Counted from the stretch's first letter, positions 22,390 to 34,465 are shown. The stretch: 64,000 nt of DNA from Dichetophora obliterata (GCA_963920525.1 OY986438.1:98567349-98631348); one strand, 5' to 3'. Notes: a model not told the origin generated them from the letters alone. A program made the numbers and translations.

Positions 22390-22790
22390 TATATCATAAA
22401 AAGAATTGGAACCAAAATCTAAAAATGCAGAAATGTTTTTGAAATGCAAGATCATTTCTGAGCTTGAGGATTCTTCTGCTCCGATATGCTCGATGGCTTC
22501 AGTGCACTTTTTAGTTTTTGGGAATTTTTGTCCAAACTTTGTGGACTACATATCCTGCAAAGTATGTTGCTGCATGATTGGATAGTGGTTAGTCTTGCAT
22601 ATTTAAAGAATTATGTAACTTAAGCTCATCATCGTCATGTTCGTCACCTTCTGTTGGTATGTTTTGTTAAGATTCCTTTTCATTAAGGCTTTGCTGAGAT
22701 TTTTGCTGTGGTTGATCATCTTGATTGTTGCCAACAACCGCTTTCCAGTCAATTGCAACTAAATCGTCGGAATCCTCTTAACAGTTGGCA
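22390..22790 (-). pseudogene. P-element/THAP9-like transposase relic
   Basis: Read on the minus strand, one frame with three stops covers about 90 codons: an acidic stretch (EDSDDLVAIDWKAVVGNNQD...EGDEHDDDELK) followed by NHAATYFAGYVVHKVWTKIP. After one frame change comes CTEAIEHIGAEESSSSEM and FKNISAFLDFGSNSFYD. The YFAGYVV box resembles the conserved Y-(V/I/F)-A-G-(Y/F) motif near the C-terminus of P-element and THAP9-type transposases. It is too decayed and short to place further and belongs to a different family from the two relics at 38050 and 57745. Confidence 0.5.
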
Positions 22791-23036
22791 TAATCAGGGA
22801 AATACATAATTTGCAAAGATATGCTTCTATAATTTGGATTAACTCAGACATAACATAGATTAACATAGAATATGACCGAATAAGTTCTTAATAGGAAATT
22901 GATAACATTTAATGGTTAATAAATAAAACCAGTCATCGTATTTTAAAAAACAAATCTGACGACATTGCAAGGATTGCATTTATTGTCTGAACAAGTCCAT
23001 TTTAGGTTTTTGTTTTGGTCAAGATTACACTTGTAG
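22791..23036. other. AT-rich gap
   Basis: No coding frame or repeat ends are visible. Confidence 0.4.
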
Positions 23037-23600
23037 GGACGTCAAAAAGACACACGAAATTGTCGAGACACATCAATTTATTTTTTGGTCGTAGAATTCA
23101 GTGGCATACTCCGTTTTCCTAATCAGATCAAAATCTCAAGACATGCGCTTGAAATTAAGTGACTTTTAGACCCATTTTAGCTTTATTTTCCTTATTTTTG
23201 GAGACCAAATATTTTGCCCACCTTCGATTTTGCTTTAACTTTCAGAATTAAATCAACTTATGAAATAACATTAATTTGAGTAAAAAACTTTTAAGATTTT
23301 TTTAAAGTTTTTACGTTTAACATAAAAATTTGGTCAAAATGAAAGAAAAAGCGAAATTGATTAACTTTTGAAAAATCAACAAGGCTTATTCGATTTTTAC
23401 GTTGGAGTTTTTTTTGAAAAGACAATAAAAAGCAATTGCTAAAAACTATAACAATTTTTTAAATTAAGTTCAAATAAAGGTCAAGTATCGGAATATCTCT
23501 ATGTTTTGATCTGATTTGGAAAGACTGAGTATGCCACTAAATTATACTACCAAAAGTTAAGTTCACGAGTCTCGTTATTTTTTGGCTTTTCAAAATTTGA
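23037..23600. mobile_element. Long-TIR non-autonomous element
   Basis: The left block TTTTGGTCGTAGAATTCAGT plus GGCATACTCCG returns inverted at about 23525-23556 (GAGTATGCCACTAAATTATA then CTACCAAAAG). The outer CGAGACACATCAATTT matches CGAGACTCGTGAACTTA inverted. A second inner pair is AATCAGATCAAAAT / GTTTTGATCTGATTTGG. The centre is T/A-rich with no gene. The exact outer ends are unclear. Confidence 0.55.
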
Positions 23601-23770
23601 AAATTTACTTACAGGAGTATCTTGAATGCTCGCTCCCATTATAATTTTTTGTTGATATATGTCCTTAAGTTTTTTGGGAACTATTTCGGAGGTTCCTGGA
23701 TTTCTATTTAAATCCACAAAAAATTGAAATTGACAACAGCCCAGATATTGCTTCTATAATATGTATAATA

Positions 23771-24933
23771 GGGTGGGGCGATTTGAACATCTTAATGGGC
23801 GCTTCGCGTTTCTGATTCTTGGGATTGTACTGAGCAAAAGAGTCCACTAGACCATACGTCTACGGTGAAAATCGAGCTTCCAGATTTTGACTTGCAGATG
23901 CTAACACAGTGAAAATGTTTTGTTGAGCATGTTATTCGATGATTGTAAAGAAATTCGTAAATTGTCACTAAAAAAATATTGTATATTCGCGACAACGTAT
24001 GCGATTTAACTGAGCTTCGCGAATATGTAAAACCAAACATCAATTTTGATTGTACGGATTACGTTCACATGATCGATTAAGAGGACAAAGCATTGTTATT
24101 TGAACCGCCATTTACCAGGAAAATTCCGTATGAGCATTTACAAAAATACCTCGAATGTGGAGGTGATGAAGATCCACCATTTCCAGAGCCACTAATACCT
24201 TGTCATATTCAAGGTACTGAGCGTCATGTCCAGCTACTAGCTAGTGTTGCTAAGCGCTCAATCGACAAAAACCGTGAAGGTATAATGGCATCTGTATCTG
24301 AAGGCCGAAAGAAAGCGCCTCGTATGGAATCTCGAAAAGATTTGGAAGGCAATCTTTGAATGAAAAATACACTGAATTGGAATTTTTGATGTGAAATCGT
24401 TTAAAACAATAATTGCTTTCTTCTTGATTACTACCTTGTCTTTACCAATACAATTACTTTGTATTTTAAATGAATTTCTCATAATTTTCAATATTGAACA
24501 AAACAAAAAATAATTTATTTTTGGATAAAAAAGTGGAAAAAAATAAGAAATAGTACATTTTTATGATTTTGCGCTATGAACAACTGAAAATGGTAATTTA
24601 TTAATATTTTAAGTTTATTAATATTTTATAAAACTGCCTGAAGGAGCGTTCCAATGCTTTTGCAATGCACTAGAGAGTTCTTAACCATTGTCTTGGCTAC
24701 AATTTTTGCTTTAGTATTGGATCGAAAATCTCAATGGTTTAGCTGTTATAGGCCAAAATATCCAAAAAAAGTGACAAAAGTCTGAGAAAAACTGCAAGTC
24801 AAAATCTGGAAGCTCGATTTTCACCGTAGACGTATGGTCTAGTGGACTTTTTTGCTCAGTAAAATCCCAAGAATCAGAAACGCGAAGCGCCGCCCATTAA
24901 CAGTTTTTTCCTTCCATACTAATCGCCCCACCC
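23771..24933 (+). mobile_element. Mariner-type element, 1.16 kb, long TIRs, TSD TA
   Basis: The ends GGGTGGGGCGATTTGAAC and AATCGCCCCACCC are flanked by TA on both sides (23769-23770 and 24934-24935). The TIRs extend about 150 bp with blocks CTTCGCGTTTCTGATTCTTG, CTAGACCATACGTCTACGG and GAGCTTCCAGATTTTGACTT, all present inverted near 24790-24900. The centre carries a short coding relic at 24030-24359. Confidence 0.75.
24030..24359 (+). pseudogene. C-terminal relic of a TE-encoded protein
   Basis: The frame reads ...NFDCTDYVHMID, stop at 24078, then EDKALLFEPPFTRKIPYEHL, PFPEPLIPCHIQGTERHVQL, LASVAKRSIDKNREGIMASV and ESRKDLEGNL before a final TGA. The spacing FPCH-x-Q-x-x-ER, followed by a small helical region and an RK-rich end, resembles the C-terminal part of uncharacterised TE-associated proteins I recall from aphids and cnidarians. 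It has no recognisable catalytic motif. Only this part is left inside the 1.16-kb element, which was internally deleted. Confidence 0.4.
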
Positions 24934-24935
24934 TA

Positions 24936-25620
24936 ATGTATAAGCTTGAAGTATAGAAACAGTTTTTGAAGCTAATTCTTGTTACATGTTTATATATTTT
25001 TCAGTTAAAGAATTTTAACATTCGCTGATTTGAAAGTATGTATTTTGAAAATTCCTTTAACAATTATCTATTAGGTTTTTTTCTCAACTCAATTTTCAAT
25101 TTTCAGAACTCAATTTTCCCTAAATTGAACACCTGACCTGATAATGTATATTAAATAAAATAATGAAACCCATTTTTTATTTAATAGCAATTCAACTTGC
25201 ATTTTATAGATCTGATTTTATTCTGAAGAAAATATTTGATTTTCATATTTTGATATTTCAACAAAAGAATTCAATAAAAATATTTTAAAATGACAACATT
25301 AAATTTACAATTTAAATTAAGAAATTATCTTTATGAACCTCTTAAGCCACCACAGTTCGGTGCGTTTTAATTTTGCTATAATTTTTGGTCTAAAGAAAAT
25401 TTAATTCACATTGGTTGTTGTTGATTCAGTAGACACTTTCTAATTGCTTATTCTTATGGAGTTACTTTGCGTTCAGTGATCTAAATACGACACCAATAAG
25501 TGCTTTTCGCAAGGAAGTCAAACCTTCTCATTTGTTATGAGGACCTGTTCTCTACTCAAATGTTTTATTTTAGTTTTTTTTTCTTCAACAAAGAAATTAC
25601 AAGCTATTTAGATACAAAAA
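24936..25620. other. AT-rich gene-free stretch
   Basis: No terminal repeats, splice-bounded exon or long frame is visible. Confidence 0.4.
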
Positions 25621-25627
25621 ATTTATC

Positions 25628-25790
25628 TAATATACATATAAAAAGCAAAACACTGTCTGTGTGAAGCCTAAAGACTCCAAAACTAATGGACCTATTGATC
25701 TGAAATTTGGACAGTCGATTTGTTTCAGATTTATAATATTTGCTAGCAACTCTCCGCGGCTTTGCTCGCGATATCAAAACAATTTCTTGT
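25628..25790 (+). repeat. Fragment of the Helitron-like repeat family
   Basis: ATATACATATAAAAAGCAAA, then GACTCCAAAACTAATGGACC and GAAATTTGGACAGTCGATTT, match the start of the block at 32172-32280 in order. It breaks off after CGGCTTTGCTCGCG. Confidence 0.5.
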
Positions 25791-25861
25791 TTTTTATGTT
25801 TGTAGTAACAGTGAGTGATGTAAATGACAGCTTTAATTGTTTTTGAAAAATTTCAGATATA

Positions 25862-26010
25862 AGACCTCTTCCCGTACTCGATTCAAGTAGCTTGAAGTTG
25901 CTTGAAAGCGTTATTTTACAAATTTTTAAAGCTCGAGAGAGAAGTATAACATGCAAAATGTTACTTTCTAATCTATTAGAATTACTTGAACTTAGTACGG
26001 GAACAGACCT
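25862..26010. mobile_element. Short MITE, about 150 bp
   Basis: TTCCCGTACTCGATTCAAGTA on the left faces TACTTGAACTTAGTACGGGAA on the right. TTCCCGTACAAGTTCAATTAA at 26464 is a further single copy of the motif. The exact ends and duplication are not certain. Confidence 0.5.
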
Positions 26011-26922
26011 ATTGTTGCAATTCCATACTCATTAAAATAATAGTGAAATGAAAGCTGCAACAACCAAAACTATAAAAAACATGACACGAAGGAAATGTCA
26101 AAAGAATAGCCCACCCTAGATTAAACAATAAGGCTATTCACAGTTTGAATACGCTGGTCTGCTATTTGTACGATTTGTTATATGTACGCCAATTTACGTA
26201 AGCGTATTTCGCTTTGTTGTTTTGCATGCAAACGAAAATAAGCGAAAACGCGTAAATTAAAGTAGTCCTTGGACGTGTTTTTTGTTCCTCGTATTTTTAT
26301 GCTCTGTTTTCGGCCGCCATATTAAGGTCGAATTATAATAGACGTAATGTAAAGTAACGAAATGTTGTCAACTGTCATCGGGACGGAACGTAATGTAAAA
26401 AAATATTGTAGCAATTATAATAGGCAGTAGCCAGGCAGTAGTTGTCGTAAATAATTGCATGTTCCCGTACAAGTTCAATTAAAACTTCATCATCCATAGC
26501 TGTGGATATATAGAACTATCACATTAATTACGAAAACTCAACAAAAAGTGCAGTTCAACAATATAAAATAGTGCAATAATCGAATCTAACCTCAATGTTT
26601 AGTTGTTCTTTGAACAGACGTAATGTAAAGTAATGTAGAAATCGAAATCCAACGGATCTTTACGTCTCGTTACATTCCTTTACGTTTATTATAACTTATC
26701 ACTTGTATAAGAAAGTATTGTTTGAAACAATAAGTGAAAGAACACACTGCTCAATTGATTGATTGATTGATTGACAGCTCATACAAAATCTGAAAACGAT
26801 GAGAATGCGATAAGAAAGCAACAATAGGCAAGAATAGCAAAATGCTTGAGTTTCACAATTCTGGGTATGACAAAAAGAGAGTCTGAAATGCATATACCTT
26901 CACTAGTTCTACCATGGTTACA

Positions 26923-28254
26923 CAGAGCCAAAACCACCACATCAAATCAATAAGACCACCTAATTGAGCTATTTTATTAGGTTTTCTTATTAATACTACC
27001 AAATAATAAGAATTTTCCATAAAGAAATCTTTTTAATTCCATAGAGAAAATCTTATTACAAATTTACAACTACTATCAAACATTTTTTAATAAGATTTCT
27101 TATTAAATGAATGAAATGATGTGGTAATCTTATTAATACTTTACTTTAATAAGAAAATCTTTTTTTCACTCTCCAAAGTTTAAGAAGAGACCACCTTAAA
27201 TTAATAAGAAAATCTTTTTGATCTGCTTTTATTAGATTTTCTTATTAAACACCCTTTTAAGAAGGTAATAACGGTGAAAATGCTACTTCTTCTTTGCTTT
27301 AGCTTTCAGTCGTAATTGTGAAGTGAATTCGTGAAGTTTATGTGCATTTGTATGGATTTTATTTATTTAAAGTAAAATAAAAATATGTGATAATGGATAA
27401 TGATTCAAGAGGGTCTAATAGATGTAAGTGGTAATTTGTTAAATAAATTGCTGCCTGGCAATAGTAATGTACGCTCCATCGGTTCAACAGTTCTATACTT
27501 ATGTTCCCTAACTTGTTTTCGACGAGGCTGAAATTCTGGAAACTCAAGCCATATTTCAGTCGTGGGGCTTGAGTGACTCAATTTCGACTTTACTAAAAAT
27601 TTATGGAGTAAACTTGAAGGAGGTTATTTAAAAAAATGGAGATTGAGGATGTCACCAATTTCTTTGAAGGCCTCGACAGCGCCGGGTATTTTGGGGACAA
27701 AGTCATATATTTTTAAGTTAAAAAAACTTATTAATGCAACAACTTTGAATTTATTTTTTATTTTTTTTTTTTTGCTTTTTGTGAGATTATATTTCAACAT
27801 ATGTATTTTATATATACAAACTTTATTTCCTAATAAAGTGTAATAAGCCATCAAAATGTCTTTTTATTTAATATTACAGGCAATCAAAAGTATATTTCTA
27901 TGTAAAAGGTTAATAAGATTCCGTTTTTATTTAAAAAATATTTCCTTATTAAAATTTAAAAAGAAATCCTATTAAATCAATAAGATATCCTATTAAATTT
28001 AAAAAAGAAATCTAATTAAATCTATAAGATTTCTTCTTAAAAGACAAGAAGTTTGGATAAGATTTTCTTATTGTTTTTAAAAGTGTTCTTATAAAAAACA
28101 ATAAGATTCTTCTTAAAATTATGTGGTTTGCCTGATAAAAAAGCTCATAGTTTTAATAAGATTTTCTCTATGGTTTTGATAAGACAATCTTGGAGGAAAA
28201 CCATAGAGAAATCTAATTGAATTTCTTCTATTTTATTAGGTTGTTTTGGCTCTG
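26923..28254 (+). mobile_element. Innermost nested element with CAGAGCCAAAAC ends
   Basis: The inverted ends read TACACAGAGCCAAAACCACC and GTTGTTTTGGCTCTGTGTA. Depending on where the element starts, the flanks fit a TA duplication (mariner type) or a diverged 8-bp one (hAT type). The ends are filled with many copies of TTATTAAGAAAATCTTATT-like motifs in both orientations. A possible two-exon coding relic lies at 27393-27715. Confidence 0.65.
27393..27715 (+). pseudogene. Possible spliced coding relic with a SAM-like segment
   Basis: An ATG at 27393 opens MDNDSRGSNR directly before GTAAGTG, a strong 5' splice site. From 27521 a frame reads DEAEILETQAIFQSWGLSDS then ISTLLKIYGVNLKEVI, stop at 27629. 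In another frame from 27636 comes MEIEDVTNFFEGLDSAGYFG then DKVIYF. The order W-G-L, then a leucine-rich helix, then a D(V/L)-type helix and a G-(Y/F)-G-loop resembles a SAM domain as found at the start of some insect TE proteins. The reading is broken by the frame change and by the missing remainder. Confidence 0.3.
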
Positions 28255-28727
28255 TGTACTTCTATTATAATTGGGCCTTTACATACATCACAGGGTTGCA
28301 TAGTTTTTGAATAAGACAGTCACATGGCGAAGTGCTCACAGTTTCAACAATAACAAATGCTATAAATACGATTTGTTAAATGTACGCTTAAACTGTGAAT
28401 AGCCTTAATATATATGTGTCGATAAGAAATAATCGCTATGTCGACTTAAGACAGAACAGATTTCTTAATGCAGATGGGTTCCACACATAAAGAACTATAA
28501 ACAAACACAATCTGGAGCTTCTAGCATGACCTTAGCCAAAGCTATGACACAAAAACTAAACAACCTTTCATTGAACTCATATGGCATTAAAATAATTTTT
28601 TAACCAAATCTAAAAACCTTAGTCGCGCTTGATTGCCTTATCGCACAGGTTTGTATTGGATACTTTTTTGGTACTTGTCCCGGTCCTAGGGGTTCTTACT
28701 ACCTATTTTTAAGATAACCCACAATTA

Positions 28728-29500
28728 ATAATATTGTGAAAATTTGTGAAGAAGATTTTAATAAACTTGAAATGGTTAAGGCAGGACCATAGCACTGGCC
28801 TATTATTAATAAAGAATACAACGAATATCAAATAATTAAATGTAAATCCAACTCACACCTAAGTGAGCATAAATCTTTGGGCTTAGAACGATCGAAAAAA
28901 AGTTCAACGTCTAGAAAATTTTCCCGTGGACTCGGATTCAAAAACTTTCTACATTTTTACAGTATATATAAATCTAAAATAATCTTTTTTTTATCGTATC
29001 CGCATTTCAATAGTTTTTTATTATTTCAAAAATAAAGCTTGGTTGAGCTTTTCTTTTCTATGAATAAATGATTTTTGTATAATCGCAGAAGATACCTATT
29101 CTGTATTCAATATATTAGTTGTATTGTGGAAATTTGTGATGATTTAAAAAAACTTGAATTGGCTAGGACAAGACCATAACTTGGGCCTATAATTAATGTA
29201 GAATACAACGAATATCACAACATGAATGTAGATGCAACTCAAACCTAAATATCTCATAGCCTTTAAGTCCTTCGGCTCACAACGATTGGAAAAAAGTTTG
29301 AAGACAGGAAAATGTTTGCGTTGACTCGAATTCAAAACCTTTTTAATTTTTCCAGTATATAGAAAAAAAAAACTAAAAACATATTATACTAAAGTACTTG
29401 GCATGATTTCTTTTTTTTCCAAAATGTCTTTCATCGTATCTGCATTTCAGTAAGTTTTGTTTTTATGTAAAAAATAAAGCTTGGTAAGGGTTTTCTTTAT
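28728..29500. repeat. Diverged tandem duplication, two units of about 380 bp
   Basis: Unit 1 (about 28728-29070) and unit 2 (about 29112-29500) share, in order: TTGTGAAAATTTGTGAAGA / TTGTGGAAATTTGTGATGA, CAAGACCATA, GAATACAACGAATATCA, GTAGATGCAACTCA, TTTTACAGTATATA, ATCGTATCCGCATTTC and AAAATAAAGCTTGGT. No coding frame is preserved. Confidence 0.7.
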
Positions 29501-29529
29501 TTTGAAAGAATTTTATAATAATAGCCTTA

Positions 29530-30032
29530 TAGCGCATTCTTTTCTGAAAAAAACGTTCTGTATTTTTTCCGACCTCTTCAAGAATTTTGCATTTTTTCTG
29601 TTCTTTTCTAAAAAAAATATTGACCTTCAAAAAAAAGTGTTCTTTTCTCGAAAATGTTGACCGCAAAAGTATAACAAATGCAGAATTTTCTGACCTGTAG
29701 AATACGAAGCTTCTGCACTCTAGTAATACCAACATAAAGGCAAAATAAAATAACTTTGACATTAATATTTTGTGCTGTGACAATTGTGAGAAGCAAAAGT
29801 TGCAATTTTTAAAATTTTCTGAAATTGAATGCAATAAATTTTTGAATAAAGTAGTTAGTTTTAATAAAACTGAACTGCTCGATGAATATTTGATTGAATA
29901 TTTGTTAAAAATTCCATACAGTCGACACTATGCATAACCTTAATCGTAAATACATAGTAATTCAAAACAGCAGAATCTAAAAAGTTCTGCCTTTTGTGAG
30001 GTCAGAATTTTTTTTAAGAAAAGAATGCGCTA
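29530..30032. mobile_element. MITE, 503 bp, TSD TTA
   Basis: The ends TAGCGCATTCTTTTCTGAAA and AAGAAAAGAATGCGCTA are inverse, with TTA outside (29527-29529 and 30033-30035). Inner GACCTCTTCAAGAATTTTGC / CAGAATCTAAAAAGTTCTGC and GAGGTCAGAATT motifs repeat. A truncated copy is at 8961-9113. Confidence 0.7.
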
Positions 30033-30035
30033 TTA

Positions 30036-31290
30036 GAGTCGGCTTTAAATTTGAGGGTGCAGTTTTTTTATCATTGAACACACATTTAATAACACACACA
30101 ACACAATTGACCATAAGAAGCTCTGGTCCTTCAAGATAAATTCTAAGTATTTTGCTTATAAATTGATTACCTTTACTATGATTTTTTAAAGTTATTAAAT
30201 TCCCTTCATTTAGACATCCAGCTTTATGCAAATTCACCCATTTTTGCGTTATGTAAAAAAATGAATGTAATAGGTTAATATTCAAATGAGTTAAAAATAT
30301 TTTAAAATTTTAATATGAAATTTGTATGGACATTTAAATTTTGTGTCAAAAGAGGTTCCTATTACCAACTTTTTGGAATTAGATAGTATTGGTATTTATA
30401 CTGAGGTTGGGCTTATTATATATTTGTACAAACAATCCTAAAGCTAAAGCAGCATTCAATTTATGCTTTAACAAACGTATTTTCGAACATATTTAAATAC
30501 TAAAAAAATTTTTATTAAAATATCTACATTCAAACAATATAAAATCATTAAACACCACTAATGAATTGCAAAAACTCTATTTAAAATTTTCGAATCCTCA
30601 ATAAGTCTTAAAATTGTATTTGCCAAACAAAATATTATAATGAAAATGTGTCACTTATTATTTTGCTCAATAATTGCGTTATTTCAATTTACAAAACCAT
30701 TGATTTTAGACTTTTTTATTGGAATCGGGAAGATCTTTCATATGTTCATATATAACTTTCAGATATATTTTACTGTTTAGGCAGGAAATGGGAAAATGTT
30801 CCGAATTTTACCAAAAATTGAGACCTAAGCCAGTTTCTCAGTCAATTTGTTTAGGCCGCAGCCCTAAAGGTTTAAGAAAGTAATAGATTTGCTTACTACT
30901 TAATCGACTCGTTCCAGTATTGAGTCGCTCGATCGGCTTTTCCGACGAGTGGCTTTTGCTTTTTTATTTTTATCACAAATTGATTTCTCAAAGTAGTACT
31001 GTCCATTTTGCAAACCCGCGTTTAATTAAATATTTAATTAAATATTTCCACTAATTGGAAACAAATAATCACTTATTGATTATCAGCAAGCAATCAATAA
31101 TTGATTGCCACCAACATAAATTTAGTTTTCTTTAACGTTCCTGTATATGCACTAATTGCAGCAGCCATCTTTACGTATTTGATTGTAAAGTTCACTTATT
31201 GAAGAGTTGCCTAACAAACAAAACGTAAGAAATAAACATTGTAAATCTAATCTAAGCTAACTAATTAATGGTGTTTTTTTCTTTTTTGTT
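30036..31290. other. AT-rich gene-free stretch
   Basis: About 1.25 kb without repeat ends or a coding frame longer than chance. A 102-codon minus frame at 29977-30285 overlaps the MITE end and shows no domain. Confidence 0.4.
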
Positions 31291-31299
31291 TTTCTCCGT

Positions 31300-31605
31300 T
31301 TGCTTATAAACGGAGCACAAATTGCCCAAAAGTTATATGCAAATAATAGCTCGACTTACCAAGATTTGCAGCTAAAGTCCAGCGCTCTTTGGTGAATTAT
31401 TACTTCACCGGAACAGACCCACCTGATCACAATTACTTGTTCGCTATTAAATATATCTTAACTTTGAGTATACATGAACCATCGATGATCAATTCTGAAT
31501 CGAAAAGTGAAAATTTCACATAAAACCGTTCAGCGGTTATTGAGTTTACCGGCGACAACAAACATGCTACCTTTTTAAAAGTTTCATTTTTATATAATAG
31601 TATAG
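31300..31605 (+). repeat. Possible 3' end of an RTE-like non-LTR element
   Basis: A short frame NYYFTGTDPPDHNYLFAIKY lies at about 31397. AAACCGTTCAGCGGTTATTG, GAGTTTACCGGCGACAAC and an AT-rich end TATATAATAGTATAGAT follow. This string of motifs is typical of RTE-type 3' tails in insects. No reverse transcriptase is present. Confidence 0.3.
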
Positions 31606-32159
31606 ATTTGTAAGAAAAAAAATAATGCTGAAGATACCACTATACACAAAAGAGGCCCTTGCCGAGGCTTTAGAAAAAAATTGATACAAAGATGGCCCAT
31701 TATCATCTTATATATAAAAATGGATGTATGTATGTGGGTATGTGGGTATGTGGCTATATCACGTATAGACTCCAAAACCGCTGAACCGATCTTTATGAAA
31801 TTTTCAGAGAAAATAAAGCCACATCTTGAGAGTGTTCCTGTGAGGTTTGGTAACGATTGGAGAAGGGGGCGTGGTACCTCCCATACAAGCCAAATTTGCT
31901 CCATCGATCACAAACCAAAAAAAGGATATATATCAGGCGGTTTCAATCGTAAAAAACTAAGATTTGGTAATTTTGTTCAGATGGTTACTGTAGGTAACTG
32001 TACAAAAAATGGGCGTGGTCGTAAAAAAAATACGCCCACTTTTTCGAAATCATGGCAATTCCAGAGTTCTATACACTTTTACAGTGAAACTTACTGTATA
32101 GGTGCTCCAAGAGGCGGTCACTATATATAAATGTTTTCACGCCCACTTTTACCGCCCAC

Positions 32160-33220
32160 AAATCAATGTCTATATATATAAAAAGCAAAACGATGTGTGT
32201 CTGGCTGTGTGATGTCTATAGACTCCAAAACTACTAAACCGATTGACCTGAAATTTTGGCAGCCGATTTGTTTCAGGTACGAGATGGTTGAGGGGAAAAA
32301 TGTGCCACACCCCCCTTTTACCGCCCCCAAATCAATAAAAATGTTATATTTCAGTCAGTTTGGGTCGTATAAGGCTAAAATTTTGCAATTTAGTATGTAC
32401 GGTTACTGTCGATAACTGTGCTTAAAATGGGTTTCCACGCCCCCTTTTACCGCCCACAAAGAAATGAAAATGCTTTATTTCAGACGGTTTTGGTCGTATA
32501 AGACTTAAATTTAGTACTTTGGTTTGTGTAGTTACTGACAGTAACTGTACGAAAAATTGGTTTCCACGCCCCCTTTTTGCGCCCACAAATCAGTGAAAAT
32601 GCTATATTTCAAGCAGTTTTGGTCGTATGAGACTAACATGTGATACCTAAGTTTGTATGGCTACTTTCGGCAACTGAACTAAAAAAAGGCGTCATCGCTA
32701 TATAGCCACACCCACACCCACTTTTTGAGAAATCATTAAAATTGACTACTGGGTCTATTGAGCTAAAATGTTGCTTTAGTTTGTACTGTTACTGTCAGCA
32801 ACTATACTAAAAATTGGTTTCACGCCCCCCTTTTACTGCCCACAAACCAATGAAAACGTTTTATTTCAACGGTTTGTATCGTGTTGGACAAAAATTACTC
32901 TCGGCAAGTGCACTAAAAATAGGCCTGTCCCACTTTAGTTAAACTCACTTTTCAGGGAGTTAGCGTCGAGTGAAGTAAAGTGCGCCAGTCTTAACCTAAA
33001 TTGAGCTGAAATTTGGGCAGTCGATTTGTTTCGATTACGAGATGGTTCAAGGGAAATATTTTCCCGCACCCCTTTTTACCGCTTGCAAAACAACAAAAAT
33101 GCTACATTTCGCATGGTTTTGATCGTATTAGACTAAAATTTGGTTATTTAGTACGTATGGCTACTTTCGGCAGCTATACTGGAAATGGTGAATATATTTT
33201 GCATTTCTTGACATTTTCGT
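32160..33220 (+). repeat. Tandem array, unit about 120-130 bp
   Basis: About seven diverged units share CACGCCCCCTTTTACCGCCC, AATGCTATATTTCA, GGTTTTGGTCGTAT, GACTAAAATTTGG and TACTGTCAGTAACTGTAC. Unit length varies because of indels. Confidence 0.7.
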
Positions 33221-33559
33221 ATATGGCAGTAAGGTGGTCTGTGGCAGAACAATGTCTGCCGAGGATAGTGAGTGTTCCTGTGAGGTTTGGTAACTTTTCG
33301 ACGAGGGGGCGTGGTACCTCCCATACAAGCCAAATTTGCGCTATCGACCACAAACCAAATAAAGGATATATATCAGACGGTTTCGATCGTAAAAACTAAG
33401 ATTTAGTAATTTTGTTCAGATAGTTACTGTCAGTAACTGTACAAAAAATGGGCGTGGTCGCATTAAATATACTCCCACTTTTTCGAAATAATGGCAATTC
33501 CGGAGTTCTACACATTTTTATAGTGAAACTTGCTGTGCAGGTGTAGCGTACCGTTTCAG

Positions 33560-34465
33560 TGATAAAATTTTATGGGAGTTGGACAAGGAGGAGGGGCACC
33601 TCTCATTTAACCCAAATTGGTGATATCGAATTGCTTTGAAGTTATAGGTTGACAGCGTCAGAATTCAGTATTCGCCCTCAATTTATACATGCAGTTTCAT
33701 TAATTAAATTTTATGGGCGTACGAAAAGGGGGCGTGAAACCTCCTATTTAACCCAAATTAAAGATATCAAGCGACCTATAATCTTTGGGATTATAGGTCG
33801 CACAGTTTTTGAATTCAGTATTGGACCTCATTGTACACATGTAATTTAATTGATTACATTTTATGAGCGTTGATCAAGGGGGAGTGGCACCTCCCATACA
33901 ACAAAGATTTGTGATATCGAATAGCTTTGGAGTTCAAGGTCGCACAGCGTCGGAATTCAGTATTTGACCAAAATTTACGCATGCAGATTTACTGATAAAT
34001 TTTTTTAGAGTTTGTCGGGGAGGTGTGACACCACCAACTTAACCCAAATTTGCGATATCGAATAGCTTCGGAGTTATAGGTAACTCAGACTCGGAATTCA
34101 GTATTCGACCTCAATTTACACATGCAGTTTCATTGGCGAAATTTTATGGGCGTAGGGAAAGGGGAGTGGCACCTCCCATACAACCCAAATTTGTGTTATC
34201 GAATAGTTTTGGAGTTATATGTCGAACAGTTTTGGTATTCGGTATTCGGTATTCAACCTCCATGTACACATGCAGTTTCATTGATTAAGTGCTATGAGGG
34301 GTGATCAATAGGGCGTGGCACTTCCTATACAACCCAAAATTGTTATATCGAATAGCTTTGTGGATATAGGTCGCACAGTCTCGGAATTCAGTATTTGACC
34401 TCAATTTAGACATGCTGTTTAACTGATAACATTTTATGGGCGTTTGACAAGGGAGAGTGGCAGCA
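33560..34465 (+). repeat. Tandem array, unit about 140 bp
   Basis: About six units share ATTTTATGGGCGT, GGGGGCGTGGCACCTCCCAT, ACAACCCAAATTTGTGATAT, CGAATAGCTTTGGAGTTATA and GGTCGCACAGTCTCGGAATT then CAGTATT. The array runs into the terminal hairpin at 34465. Confidence 0.75.

Larger units (their letters stand above)
26325..28278. mobile_element. Middle nested element: Harbinger-type MITE, TSD TTA
   Basis: The ends AGGTCGAATTATAATAGACG and CTATTATAATTGGGCCT are flanked by TTA (26322-26324 and 28279-28281). The left 400 bp is the reverse of the MITE at 13019-13439, including the CAACGGATCTTTACGTC and TGTTCTTTGAACAGACGTAA blocks. It adds a segment (26755-26920) also found at 7035-7190 and is itself interrupted at 26923. 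Confidence 0.75.
26130..28406. mobile_element. Outermost of three nested elements, AAGGCTATTCACAGTTT ends
   Basis: AAGGCTATTCACAGTTT at 26130 and AAACTGTGAATAGCCTT ending at 28406 are exact inverses. AAT lies outside both (26127-26129 and 28407-28409). A second shared motif, TACGATTTGTTATATGTACG / TACGATTTGTTAAATGTACG, is in direct, not inverse, orientation relative to the ends. The element is interrupted by the MITE at 26325-28278. Confidence 0.7.

Noticed and set aside
26755..26775. GATT repeat as a microsatellite of interest
   Set aside because: Only about four units; ordinary.
31681..33399. ORFs of 128-149 codons with shared peptide strings
   Set aside because: They follow the satellite period and the 280-bp duplication; no domain or codon bias is visible.
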